A stretch of 64,000 nucleotides of DNA from DASXRC01 sp036506495 (lineage in GTDB: Bacteria > Actinomycetota > Actinomycetes > Mycobacteriales > Micromonosporaceae), in contig DASXRQ010000203.1 of the NCBI GenBank assembly GCA_036506495.1, positions 31,695-95,694 on the forward strand, read 5' to 3'. Below the pieces are notes generated by a model. It was given only the letters and a program-made list of their open reading frames with translations, made no database searches and had not been told where the DNA came from. A program made the position numbers and the translations under genes. Numbering within the stretch: position 1 is the stretch's first letter; every line of letters begins with the position of its first letter. Below are positions 41,908 to 50,580 of the stretch, in pieces.

Positions 41908-43085
41908 CGCACAGCCCGCGCGGGCGCGGCCAACCGCCAAGCACCGTCTCGGCCGGCCACGAGGCCGAGCTGGTCCAGCAGCGACAGCTGGCGCATCGCG
42001 GTGCGGATGTCGACCCCGGCGCGCGCGGCGACCTCGTCGAGGCCGATCGGCCGACGGCGCGGCACCGCCTCGAGCACCTGCGCCGCCACGGAGTCGAGCC
42101 GATCCTCCGGACGCTCCGGGCCACGGGGGAGGGGTGTGAGGTCCTCGCCGATGAGGCCGACCTCCTCCACCACGTGTGCGACGGAGGTGACGAGCCGGAC
42201 CTGCGGGTAGCTGCGAATGAGCTCATGACAGCCCACCGACATCGCCGATGTGACCGGCCCCGGCACGACCATCGCCCGTCGACCGAGCCCAATCGCGCGG
42301 CCCAACGTCTGGCGGGCGCCGCTGCGCGCGGCCGCCTCGACCACGACGGTTCCTCGGGTGGCCGCGGCGATCACGCGATTGCGGACCAGGAACCGGTGGC
42401 GGAACGGCTCGGCGCCGGGTGGCCACTCGGTCACGAGCAACCCAGACTCCGCGATGCGGTCGAAGAGTGCGGCATGCCCGAGCGGATACGGCCGATCCAT
42501 GCCGCAGGCCAGTATCGCGACGGTGAGCCCGCCCGCGGTGAGGGCGCCGCGGTGGGCGGCCGCGTCGATGCCGAACGCACCACCGGAGACGACCGTCCAC
42601 CCGCGGTCGGCCAGGCCGTACCCGAGCTCCGTCGCGACGTGGATGCCGTACCCGGTCGCGGCTCGTGAGCCGATGACCGCGACCGACCGGTCGAGCGCCT
42701 CGGACAGCGGCGGTGCGCCCCGGACCCAGAGGCACAGCGGGGGAAAGACGTCCCGGTCGACCCGCGTGGCGGCGCCGGGCTGGGCCAGCCGGACGAGTTC
42801 CTCCACCGGCAGCGGCCACTCGTCGTCCTCCGGGATGGCGATGCGGGCGCCCAGGCGTTCGGCGTGCTCCAGCGCGCGCTCCGCGAGCCGGTGGGGGTTA
42901 CCGCCGCGCAGGCGGGCGTCGACGGCGCCACGCAGCGCCTCCTGCCTGACGTCGCCCTCGATCAGCTGGTCGAGCGCGCCCACCGGTCCCTCCGCCGCGA
43001 CGAGCTCGTGGACTATCTGGTTGCCGGGCTCCACCAGGCAGCACAGCGCGGCCCTGGCCATCCGCAGCCCCTCCGGCGGGCTCAC
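41877..43085 (-). CDS. dprA: DNA-processing protein DprA (Smf)
   Basis: 402-aa protein that loads RecA on incoming single-stranded DNA. The Rossmann core has VAVIGSRAATGYGIHVATELG, VVSGGAFGIDAAAHRGAL, ILACGMDRPYPLGH and FLVRNRVIAAATRGTVVVEA; the C-terminal winged helix (~330-390) includes PIGLDEVAARAGVDIRTA. The start GTG at 43085 overlaps the comM stop. The last ten residues come from the 23-bp tandem repeat. Confidence 0.95.
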   Translation of the reverse strand: MSPPEGLRMARAALCCLVEPGNQIVHELVAAEGPVGALDQLIEGDVRQEALRGAVDARLRGGNPHRLAERALEHAERLGARIAIPEDDEWPLPVEELVRLAQPGAATRVDRDVFPPLCLWVRGAPPLSEALDRSVAVIGSRAATGYGIHVATELGYGLADRGWTVVSGGAFGIDAAAHRGALTAGGLTVAILACGMDRPYPLGHAALFDRIAESGLLVTEWPPGAEPFRHRFLVRNRVIAAATRGTVVVEAAARSGARQTLGRAIGLGRRAMVVPGPVTSAMSVGCHELIRSYPQVRLVTSVAHVVEEVGLIGEDLTPLPRGPERPEDRLDSVAAQVLEAVPRRRPIGLDEVAARAGVDIRTAMRQLSLLDQLGLVAGRDGAWRLAAPARAVRGLSPEAGTG

Positions 43086-44602
43086 GACTTCTCCCCGGTG
43101 CGCAGCTGCTCCGCCTCATCCACGTCCCCGCGATCCGGTCGCGTACGGCCGTCGAGGTCGGCGATCGTCCACGCCATTCGCAAGATGCGATCGAAACCGC
43201 GGGCGGACAGTTGGCCGCTGTCGAGCTTCTTTCGTAGGCCGTCCGTGTCGTGGGCCGGTAGCCGCCACCGGGCGTCCCGCAACGCCGGCCCGGGTACCTC
43301 GCCGTTGGTACGCCAGCCGCGGGCCGACCAGCGTGCGGACGCCGCGGCGCGTGCCTTCGCGACCCGCTCGGCCACCACGGGGGAGGGCTCGCCGGGCGGA
43401 CCGGCGGCCATCAGCTGCGCGGCCGTGAGCGGTCTCAGCGTCACCTGGACGTCGATCCGGTCCATCAGCGGGCCGGAGAGCCGGGCCCGGTACCGGCGGC
43501 GGGCCAGCGCCGAGCACTCGCACTGGTGGTCGCCGGCCGGCTTCGCGCAGGGGCAGGGGTTGGAGGCCAACACGAGCTGCACCCGCGCCGGGTACGCCGT
43601 GCCGCCGTGCACCCGGCTGAGGTGCACGACGCCGGACTCCAGCGGCTGACGCAGCGCCTCCAGGGCGCGCGAGCTGAATTCCGGCGCTTCGTCGAGGAAC
43701 AGCACGCCCCGGTGGGCGAGCGAGAGCGCACCCGGTCGGGCGAGGCCGGCGCCACCGCCGACCAGCGACGCCACGCTGGCGGTGTGGTGTGGCGCCTGGA
43801 AGGGCGGGCGGCGCACCAACGCCGAACCCGGCCGGAGCACCCCGGCGATCGAGTGCAGCGAGGTCACCTCGAGGGCGGTCACGTCGTCGAGCTCCGGGAG
43901 GATGGACGGCAGCCGCTCGGCCAGCATCGTCTTGCCCGCACCCGGCGGACCGAGCAGAGCCACGTGGTGACCGCCGGCCGCGGCTACCTCCATGGCGCGC
44001 CGCCCGAGCTCCTGACCGGCCACGTCGGCGAGATCGGGCCCACCACCTGTCGGGCAGGCCGCCCCGGCCGGCGGATCCAGCAGCGGCCCGCTGCCGCGGA
44101 CGAAGGCGACCAGCGTGTGCAGCGAGTCCGTGGCCCGCACCTGCGTCCCGGGCACAAGCCGCGCCTCGTGGGCGTTGCCCAGCGGCACGACCACCCGCCG
44201 CACACCGGCCCGCACCGCGGCCGCGACCATCGGCAGCACACCGCGGATCGACCGGACGGTGCCGTCCAGGCCGAGCTCCCCGAGCACCACCACGTCGCGC
44301 AGCGCGGCGAGCGGCAATTCGCCCGCGCCCGCGAGCAGGGCCGCGGCGATGGCCAGGTCGAAACCCGAACCGTGCTTGGGCAGGTCGGCTGGCAGGAGGT
44401 TCACGGTGATGCGGCGGTTGGGCCAGCCGAGGCCGGAATTGACGACCGCCGCGCGTACGCGATTGCGGGCTTCGTTCAGCGCGGTGTCCGGCAGACCCGA
44501 GAGGACGACCGCCGGCAGGCCGGGCGCGAGGTCGGCCTCGACCTCGACGACGCGACCGGCGACGCCGACCAGGCCCGCGCAGAGCACCTTCGCGTAGCTC
44601 AC
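43082..44602 (-). CDS. comM: ComM/YifB-family Mg-chelatase-like AAA+ ATPase
   Basis: 506-aa AAA+ protein; proteobacterial ComM is a bidirectional helicase aiding branch migration in transformation. N-terminal ChlI-like/S5 domain (LPAVVLSGLPDTALNEARNR, ITVNLLPADLPKHGSGFDLA), Walker A LLGPPGAGKTML (~217), Walker B VLFLDEAPEFSS, and a C-terminal domain. PCPCAKPAGDHQCECS is a Cys cluster also seen in relatives. GTG with GAGGTGG upstream. Part of yraN-comM-dprA. Confidence 0.95.
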   Translation of the reverse strand: MSYAKVLCAGLVGVAGRVVEVEADLAPGLPAVVLSGLPDTALNEARNRVRAAVVNSGLGWPNRRITVNLLPADLPKHGSGFDLAIAAALLAGAGELPLAALRDVVVLGELGLDGTVRSIRGVLPMVAAAVRAGVRRVVVPLGNAHEARLVPGTQVRATDSLHTLVAFVRGSGPLLDPPAGAACPTGGGPDLADVAGQELGRRAMEVAAAGGHHVALLGPPGAGKTMLAERLPSILPELDDVTALEVTSLHSIAGVLRPGSALVRRPPFQAPHHTASVASLVGGGAGLARPGALSLAHRGVLFLDEAPEFSSRALEALRQPLESGVVHLSRVHGGTAYPARVQLVLASNPCPCAKPAGDHQCECSALARRRYRARLSGPLMDRIDVQVTLRPLTAAQLMAAGPPGEPSPVVAERVAKARAAASARWSARGWRTNGEVPGPALRDARWRLPAHDTDGLRKKLDSGQLSARGFDRILRMAWTIADLDGRTRPDRGDVDEAEQLRTGEKS

Positions 44603-44614
44603 CGGGCCGCCACC

Positions 44615-44974
44615 TCAGAACGCGCCCTTCAGGTGCTCCACCCTGGCCGCGCCGCGCCGCTGCGGGCGAACCGAGACGACATCGAAGCGGACCTCGATCG
44701 GGCGGACCGGATGGTCGGCCATCCACTGCGCCGCGAGCCGGCGCAGCCGGCGCGCCTTCGTCGCGACGACGGCCTCGGCCGGCGTGCCGTACGCGTCACC
44801 GCGCCTCGTCTTCACCTCACAGAACACGAGCGTGTCGCCGTCCCTGGCGACGATGTCGATCTCACCGTCAGGGCATCGCCAGTTCCGGTCGAGCAGCACC
44901 ATGCCGGCGCCGACGAGGAACTCCACCGCGCGCCGCTCGCCGTACGCCCCGACCGCCTGGCCCGCCTTCGTCAT
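44615..44974 (-). CDS. yraN: UPF0102 YraN-family endonuclease-like protein
   Basis: 119-aa protein of the restriction-endonuclease fold, widespread beside comM-dprA. QAVGAYGERRAVEFLVGAGM, DRNWRCPDGEIDIVARDG and LVFCEVKTRR carry the E-x-D-E-x-K core (Glu, Asp, ExK). The biochemical role is not known. ATG 44974 is chosen from the family length; an in-frame ATG at 45019 would add 15 residues. It is the first gene of the leftward comM-dprA unit. Confidence 0.92.
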   Translation of the reverse strand: MTKAGQAVGAYGERRAVEFLVGAGMVLLDRNWRCPDGEIDIVARDGDTLVFCEVKTRRGDAYGTPAEAVVATKARRLRRLAAQWMADHPVRPIEVRFDVVSVRPQRRGAARVEHLKGAF

Positions 44975-45191
44975 CGCATCACCGTGCCCGGGCGGGCGGG
45001 CAACAGCCAAGCGCCTCATGATCAGACTGTGGACGGCCGGCGGGCCTGTGGACAGACAGACGATCAAGCATTGGATCTGGTACGCCGCGGCGGCAACCGA
45101 CTCCCGTCGCACCACCCGGAAATCCGTGGGAATCCGGCATCCTGGTCGCAGCGGTGGCGGCCGACCCCGCCCGTCGCATACGGTGCGGGCC

Positions 45192-45833
45192 GTGGATGCA
45201 CAACGCAACTCCCCGGACGACTCGGAACGGTGGTACGGCGGCGACCGCGCGTACGGCGCCGCGGACTGGGATCCGCGCGGCGGCGACGACCGGTATCCGC
45301 CGGCGGGCGCCCGGTACGCGGACGACAGCCGTCGCGTGCCGGATCCCCGTGCCGAGCCCAGCTACGAGACCAGCTACGAGACCAGCCCGATGCCGCCGAT
45401 CGGCCCGCGTTCCGGCGAGCCGCTCCCGCCCATGTCCCCGGCGCCGCCCAGGCCGGAGGGGCCGGTGCCGGGCCTACACGGAGAGTCGCCCGGTCCGCGC
45501 CGGTCGGCTGTCCCGGTCGCTCCGACCGGGGTGTACCGCGCCCGCCGCCCGGCGGTCGCCGTAGTCCTCGGCCTGCTGGCGGCGGCGTTCGAGCTGCCCG
45601 CGCTGCGCGTACTCCTGAGCGGATCGTTTGGGGACAAGGTCTCCGCGACCGGGGTCGTGTCCGGCACGCTCCTCGTCATCGGCCTGCCGATCTTCGCGAT
45701 GGGACTGTACGCGGTGGTGACCGGGGCGAGCCGGGTGCCGGTCCCCGGTGATCGGCCGTGGCTGCGGCCGCCGCTGGCGTACCTCATCGTCGGCGTCGCC
45801 CTGTTCGTCGCCGCGGCACTCGCGGCAGCCTGA
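45192..45833 (+). CDS. membrane protein with disordered N-terminus
   Basis: 213 aa: ~120 residues rich in Pro, Arg, Asp, Ser and Tyr with a YETSYETS repeat, followed by three hydrophobic helices (AVAVVLGLLAAAFELPAL, GTLLVIGLPIFAMGLYAVV, LAYLIVGVALFVAAALAA). No catalytic motif. Start GTG 45192 lies 7 nt after a TACGGT -10-like box. Divergent from yraN. No family recognised. Confidence 0.75.
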   Translation: MDAQRNSPDDSERWYGGDRAYGAADWDPRGGDDRYPPAGARYADDSRRVPDPRAEPSYETSYETSPMPPIGPRSGEPLPPMSPAPPRPEGPVPGLHGESPGPRRSAVPVAPTGVYRARRPAVAVVLGLLAAAFELPALRVLLSGSFGDKVSATGVVSGTLLVIGLPIFAMGLYAVVTGASRVPVPGDRPWLRPPLAYLIVGVALFVAAALAAA

Positions 45834-45857
45834 CGCCCGCGCACGCTCGGCGGCCTT

Positions 45858-45983
45858 GTCGATCATGGCCTTCCGCGCCGATCATGGAGCTCTTGTCGTG
45901 GGCCGGAGATCGACTAACGGCAACAAGTCCATGATCGACGGTCAGCGCCATGATCGGCGGGCGGGCGGGGCCATGATCGACGG
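45858..45983. repeat. cluster of CATGATCG-type inverted repeats
   Basis: Five related motifs: GTCGATCATGG at 45858, CCGATCATGGAG at 45879, GTCCATGATCGACGG at 45927, CCATGATCGGCGG at 45948 and CCATGATCGACGG at 45971. The second and third form the second 62-bp palindrome listed separately. It occupies the first part of the 377-bp gap before rpsB; the rest is the rpsB leader. Confidence 0.8.
45877..45939. repeat. 62-bp palindromic repeat element, copy 2
   Basis: GCCGATC at 45877, GGAGATCGACTAAC at 45905-45918 and GATCGAC at 45933-45939 lie at almost exactly the same offsets as in copy 1 at 10303-10364. The arms, GATCATGGA.. and TCCATGATC, differ in sequence from copy 1 but still pair. Confidence 0.8.
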
Positions 45984-46021
45984 CGACGGGAAGCCGCCGG
46001 TCGCCGTGCACGGCCGCGGCG

Positions 46022-46027
46022 TACACT
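46022..46027 (+). promoter_or_regulatory. rpsB: possible -10 of rpsB
   Basis: TACACT, ~184 bp upstream of rpsB, at the end of the repeat cluster; no clear -35. It would give a long leader, where S2 autoregulation could act. Confidence 0.4.
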
Positions 46028-46210
46028 AAACGACTGGCGACCACCGTGCGGTGGTCGACCTCGCGCGCCCTCCCCTGGCTCCGGCCGGCGGGCGGCGGCC
46101 GCCCTGGTCCCGATGTGATCGGGCCCACCACGGCCGGCGACCGGGCGCCAGGACGCCGGACCGACCGGGCCGGCGTGACAACCAGGGACCACACAAGGAG
46201 CACCGCAACC

Positions 46211-47041
46211 ATGGCCGTAGTGACCATGCGACAGCTGCTGGAAAGCGGCGTGCACTTCGGGCACCAGACCCGCCGCTGGAACCCGAAGATGAAGCGCTTC
46301 ATCTTCACCGAGCGCAACGGCATCTACATCATCGATCTGCGCCAGACCCTCGACTACATCGAGAAGGCGTACGACTATGTGCGCAACACGGTGGCCGAGG
46401 GCGGCACCATTCTCTTCGTCGGCACCAAAAAGCAGGCCCAGGAGGCGATCGCCGAGCAGGCGAGCCGGGTCGGCATGCCGTACGTGAACCACCGCTGGCT
46501 GGGTGGCATGCTCACGAACTTCCAGACGGTACACAAGCGGCTGCAGCGCATGAAGGAGCTCGAGGCGATCGAGCAGACCGGCGCCGCTTCGGGCTACACC
46601 AAGAAGGAAGCGCTGCATCTGTCGCGCGAGAAGGACAAGCTGACCCGAACCCTCGGTGGCCTGCGCGATATGCAAAAGTTGCCCGCCGCGATCTGGGTTG
46701 TCGACACCAAGAAGGAGCACATCGCGGTCGACGAGGCGCGCAAGCTGGGCATCCCGGTCATCGCCGTGCTCGACACGAACTGCGACCCGGACGAGGTGGA
46801 CTACCCGATCCCGGGCAACGACGACGCGATCCGCTCCGCCGAGCTGCTGACCAAGGTGGTCGCCACCGCCGTCGCGGACGGCCTCATCGCGCGGTCCGGC
46901 AAGGCTGCCCGCGGCGCCGAGGAGAAGCCGGAACCGGGCGTCGTCGCCGCCGACGAGCCGCTCGCCGAGTGGGAGCGCGAGCTGCTCCAGGGCGAGGAAC
47001 AGAAGAAGGCCGAGGAGGCCGCCGCCATCGCGTCGGAGTGA
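46211..47041 (+). CDS. rpsB: 30S ribosomal protein uS2
   Basis: 276-aa small-subunit protein. VTMRQLLESGVHFGHQTRRW, NPKMKRFIFTERNGIYIIDL, MPYVNHRWLGGMLTNFQTV and PVIAVLDTNCDPDEVDYPIP are canonical. The C-terminal ~45 residues are an acidic Glu/Lys tail (EEQKKAEEAAAIASE) usual in actinobacteria. ATG 46211 follows a GGAGC ribosome-binding site. tsf follows after 114 bp. Confidence 0.98.
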   Translation: MAVVTMRQLLESGVHFGHQTRRWNPKMKRFIFTERNGIYIIDLRQTLDYIEKAYDYVRNTVAEGGTILFVGTKKQAQEAIAEQASRVGMPYVNHRWLGGMLTNFQTVHKRLQRMKELEAIEQTGAASGYTKKEALHLSREKDKLTRTLGGLRDMQKLPAAIWVVDTKKEHIAVDEARKLGIPVIAVLDTNCDPDEVDYPIPGNDDAIRSAELLTKVVATAVADGLIARSGKAARGAEEKPEPGVVAADEPLAEWERELLQGEEQKKAEEAAAIASE

Positions 47042-47155
47042 CCCTCCCGGTTGGCGCCGGCCATCGGGTCGGCGCCGGCCGTCGCCTGGCCGGCCGTCCG
47101 GCCCGTACGCAGCACGCTCGCCCCAACTCCACTGTCGAAAATCGAGAAGAGAGTC

Positions 47156-47986
47156 ATGTCCAACTACACCGCCGCGGACGTTAAGAAGCTCCGCGACCTC
47201 ACCGGCGCCGGCATGATGGACAGCAAGAACGCGCTCGACGAGGCCAACGGCGACTTCGACCGGGCCGTCGAGATTTTGCGCATCAAGGGCGCGAAGGATG
47301 TCCACAAGCGCGCCGGCCGCACCGCCGCTAACGGTCTCGTCGCGCACGCCGGCAAGGCGTTGCTCGAGCTGAACTGCGAGACCGACTTCGTCGCCAAGAA
47401 CGCCGACTTCGTCGCGCTCGCCCAGCGGCTGGTCGAGCACGCCGATGCCACCCGTCCGGCGGACGTCGACGCGCTGCTCGGCTCGACGCTCGCAGACGGC
47501 CGCACGGTGGCCGACGCCATCCAGGAGCAGTCCGCGAAGATCGGGGAGAAGCTGGTGCTGAACCGCGTCGCCGTGCTCGACGGCACGGTCGCGGTGTACC
47601 TGCACCGCAAGAGCCAGGACCTGCCGCCGCAGGTCGGTGTGCTCGTCGAGTACACCGGTAAGGAGGACGAGGCCGCCGACGCCGACGCCCGCGGGGTGGC
47701 CATGCAGATCGCCGCGATGCGGCCGCGTTACCTCACGCGTGACGAGGTGCCGGCCGACGTCGTGGAGTCCGAGCGGCGCATCGCCGAGCAGACCGCGCGC
47801 GAGGAGGGCAAGCCCGAGGCCGCGCTGTCCAGGATCGTCGACGGTCGCGTGAATGCCTTCTTCAAGGATTTCGTGTTGATCGAGCAGGCCTCGGTGGCCG
47901 ACCAGAAGAAGTCGGTTAAGCAGGTGCTGGCGGAGGCCGGCCTCACGGTGACCCGGTATGTCCGATTCGAGGTCGGCCAGGCCTGA
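47156..47986 (+). CDS. tsf: elongation factor Ts
   Basis: 276-aa guanine-nucleotide exchange factor for EF-Tu. The UBA-like N-terminus TAADVKKLRDLTGAGMMDSK, then TAANGLVAHAGKALLELNCE, TDFVAKNADFV and the coiled-coil insert are intact; the tail ends RYVRFEVGQA. ATG 47156 with a weak AGAAGAGAG ribosome-binding site. A strong terminator separates it from pyrH. Confidence 0.97.
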   Translation: MSNYTAADVKKLRDLTGAGMMDSKNALDEANGDFDRAVEILRIKGAKDVHKRAGRTAANGLVAHAGKALLELNCETDFVAKNADFVALAQRLVEHADATRPADVDALLGSTLADGRTVADAIQEQSAKIGEKLVLNRVAVLDGTVAVYLHRKSQDLPPQVGVLVEYTGKEDEAADADARGVAMQIAAMRPRYLTRDEVPADVVESERRIAEQTAREEGKPEAALSRIVDGRVNAFFKDFVLIEQASVADQKKSVKQVLAEAGLTVTRYVRFEVGQA

Positions 47987-48013
47987 GATCGCCGACAGCA
48001 AGATCGATTCTCG

Positions 48014-48054
48014 GGGAGGCCCGCCGGTGTCCGCGACAGGCACCGCGGCCTCCC
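48014..48054 (+). terminator. terminator hairpin after tsf
   Basis: GGGAGGCC (48014-48021) pairs with GGCCTCCC (48047-48054), with inner CGGTG (48025-48029)/CACCG (48041-48045), followed by TTT. It lies between tsf and pyrH. Confidence 0.85.
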
Positions 48055-48100
48055 TTTCCCCTATCGTCCATGTATACCGATCGGTTGAAGGCGGGTGGCG

Positions 48101-48868
48101 ATGACGCAGGTGGTCCACGTGTCCCGGGACGCGACCGACCCGACCGCACCCCCACCCGGCCGCGCCCGTCGAGTGGTGCTCAAGCTCTCCGGCGAGGTCT
48201 TCGGCGGTGGCGACATCGGCGTCGATCCGGATGTCGTGCAGGCGATAGCACGACAGATCGCCACGGTGGTCAAGCGGGGCATCCAGGTGGCCGTCGTGGT
48301 GGGCGGGGGTAACTTCTTCCGCGGCGCGGAGCTGCAAAAGCGCGGAATGGACCGGCCGCGCGCGGACTACATGGGCATGCTCGCCACCGTCATGAACTGC
48401 CTCGCGCTCCAGGACTTCCTGGAGAAGGAGGGCATCGACACGCGAGTGCAGACCGCGATCACGATGGCTCAGGTGGCAGAGCCCTACATTCCCCGGCGGG
48501 CGATCCGGCACCTCGAAAAGGGCCGCGTCGTAATCTTCGGGGCCGGTGCCGGCATGCCGTACTTCTCAACCGACACGGTCGCGGCGCAACGCGCGCTGGA
48601 GATTCACGCCGACGTGGTCCTGATGAGCAAGAACGGGGTGGACGGCGTCTACACCGCCGACCCCCGGACCGACGCGACGGCGCGCAAGCTGGACGCCGTT
48701 ACCTTCGCCGACGCCCTGCGCCGCGGCCTGCGGGTCGTCGACGCCGCGGCGTTCAGCCTCTGCATGGAAAACGAGCTGCCGATGCTCGTGTTCGGTGCGG
48801 AGGGTGATGACACGATCATCAAGGCCGTGAGCGGTGAGCGGATCGGCACGCTCATCACCGCCAACTGA
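48101..48868 (+). CDS. pyrH: uridylate kinase PyrH
   Basis: 255-aa UMP kinase of the amino-acid-kinase family, giving UDP for all pyrimidine nucleotides. RRVVLKLSGEVFGGGDIGVD, VAVVVGGGNFFRG, MGMLATVMNCLALQDFLE and NGVDGVYTADPRTDATA are family blocks. ATG 48101 is preferred over GTG 48095; GAAGGCGGGTGG precedes it. The first ~25 residues (QVVHVSRDATDPTAPPPGR) are an extra Pro-rich leader. frr follows after 67 bp. Confidence 0.97.
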   Translation: MTQVVHVSRDATDPTAPPPGRARRVVLKLSGEVFGGGDIGVDPDVVQAIARQIATVVKRGIQVAVVVGGGNFFRGAELQKRGMDRPRADYMGMLATVMNCLALQDFLEKEGIDTRVQTAITMAQVAEPYIPRRAIRHLEKGRVVIFGAGAGMPYFSTDTVAAQRALEIHADVVLMSKNGVDGVYTADPRTDATARKLDAVTFADALRRGLRVVDAAAFSLCMENELPMLVFGAEGDDTIIKAVSGERIGTLITAN

Positions 48869-48935
48869 GCCCGCCGAGCGACCAGCCGCAGCTACCCATC
48901 CCCCGACCACGCACCAGAAGGAGGCGACGGAGTAC

Positions 48936-49493
48936 GTGATCGACGACACGCTCCTGGAAGCCGAAGAGAAGATGGACCGGGCGGTCGAACACGCTAAGGA
49001 GGAGTTCGCCGCGATCCGGACCGGGCGCGCCACGCCGGCGATGTTCTCCAAGATCGTGATCGACTACTACGGTACGCCGACCCCGGTCCCGCAGATGGCC
49101 TCGATCGCCACCCCCGAGCCGCGCATGGCGCTCATCAAGCCGTACGACGCGTCGCAGATCGGCGCGATGGAGAAGGCGATCCGCGACTCCGACCTCGGAG
49201 TCAACCCGAACAACGAGGGTACGCAGCTGCGGATCGTGCTGCCGCAGATGACCGAGGAGCGGCGGCGTGAGATGATCAAGGTGGCCCGACACAAGGGCGA
49301 GGAGTCCCGGGTGGCCATCCGCAACGTGCGCCGTAAGGCCAAGGAGGAGCTCGACCGCATCGTCAAGGACGGTGAGGCCGGCGAGGACGAGGGACGTCGC
49401 GCCGAGAAGGAACTCGAGGACCTCACGCACCGGTACGTGGCGCACGTCGACGAGCTCCTCAAGCACAAGGAAGCCGAGTTGCTCGAGGTCTGA
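48936..49493 (+). CDS. frr: ribosome recycling factor
   Basis: 185-aa factor that splits post-termination ribosomes with EF-G. VIDDTLLEAEEKMDRAVEHA, IRTGRATPAMFSKI, DYYGTPTPVPQMASI, GVNPNNEGTQLRIVLPQMTEE and RRRE are all standard. The GTG at 48936 has a strong AAGGAGG site 5' of it. The stop overlaps cdsA by one base (TGATG). Confidence 0.98.
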   Translation: MIDDTLLEAEEKMDRAVEHAKEEFAAIRTGRATPAMFSKIVIDYYGTPTPVPQMASIATPEPRMALIKPYDASQIGAMEKAIRDSDLGVNPNNEGTQLRIVLPQMTEERRREMIKVARHKGEESRVAIRNVRRKAKEELDRIVKDGEAGEDEGRRAEKELEDLTHRYVAHVDELLKHKEAELLEV

Positions 49494-50509
49494 TGTCCGA
49501 GCACCATCACCATCCGTCCGGCAGCGGTCGTCACCGGGCGCGGCACGCGGGTGCCGCGCCCGATCCGTACCTCGTCGACGACCCGCCCGCACGGGCGCAG
49601 CCGGCCGCAGCCGAACCGCCCGTCGCGCAGCCGGCCGCTTCCGAACCGGCCGCTGCGCGGCCCGCCGCCGCGGCACCGGCGGTCCCCGCGCAGCCTGGCC
49701 GCGCCGGCCGGAATCTGCCCGCGGCGATCGCCGTCGGCATTGGGCTGGCGGCGGTGGTGCTCGCGACGCTGTTCGTATACCGCCCGGCTTTCCTGGGGGT
49801 GCTCGCCGCCGCCGTGAGCGTCGGGATCTGGGAGATGGTCCGGGCCGTACGCCCGAGCGGTGCCCGCCCACCGCTCGTACCGCTGCTGGCCGGCGGCCTC
49901 GTGATGGTGGGGCTGGCCTGGTTCGGCGGGCCGGACGCGCTCTCGCTCGGCCTGCTGGTGACGATCCTCGCCACGATGGTCTGGCGGCTGGCCGACGGTC
50001 CGGCCGGCTACCAGCGGGACACCTCCGCGGCCACGCTGATCGCGGTCTACGTGCCCTTCCTGGCCGGCTTCGCCGCACCGCTCGCGGTGCCCGACGACGG
50101 GCAGTGGCGAGTCCTGGTGACCTTGGCCGCGGTCGTGCTGACCGACACCGGCGGCTACGTGGCGGGAGTGTTCTTCGGACAACATCAGATGGCACCGACG
50201 ATCAGCCCAAAGAAGTCGTGGGAGGGTTTCATCGGCTCGCTGCTGGCCGCCGCAGTGGGCAGCGCGTTCCTGCTGTACTTCCTGCTCGACGTCGAGATCT
50301 GGTGGGGCGCGGTGTTCGGCCTCGCGGTCTCGGTGGCCGCGGTCCTGGGCGACCTGGCCGAGTCGATGCTCAAACGCGATCTCGGCATCAAGGACATGAG
50401 CAACCTGCTGCCCGGTCATGGGGGGCTGATGGATCGGCTGGATTCGATCCTGTTCGCGGTGCCCACCGCGTACCTCTTGTTGACGCTACTGGCTCCGGTC
50501 CCAGGGTGA
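49493..50509 (+). CDS. cdsA: phosphatidate cytidylyltransferase CdsA
   Basis: 338-aa membrane enzyme making CDP-diacylglycerol from phosphatidic acid and CTP. A ~75-residue cytosolic Pro/Ala/His-rich N-terminus (starting MSEHHHH) precedes eight or so helices and the CDP-DAG synthase signature: SPKKSWEGFIGSLLAA, LGDLAESMLKRDLGIKD and LLPGHGGLMDRLDSI. The histidine-rich start is unusual. Upstream frr overlaps it by one base. Confidence 0.95.
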   Translation: MSEHHHHPSGSGRHRARHAGAAPDPYLVDDPPARAQPAAAEPPVAQPAASEPAAARPAAAAPAVPAQPGRAGRNLPAAIAVGIGLAAVVLATLFVYRPAFLGVLAAAVSVGIWEMVRAVRPSGARPPLVPLLAGGLVMVGLAWFGGPDALSLGLLVTILATMVWRLADGPAGYQRDTSAATLIAVYVPFLAGFAAPLAVPDDGQWRVLVTLAAVVLTDTGGYVAGVFFGQHQMAPTISPKKSWEGFIGSLLAAAVGSAFLLYFLLDVEIWWGAVFGLAVSVAAVLGDLAESMLKRDLGIKDMSNLLPGHGGLMDRLDSILFAVPTAYLLLTLLAPVPG

Positions 50510-50580
50510 GCCGCGACATGCTCCTCATTGCCGGCTCGGCGAAGCCCGCCCCACCCGCGGCGTGGGAGACTGTACGCGCC

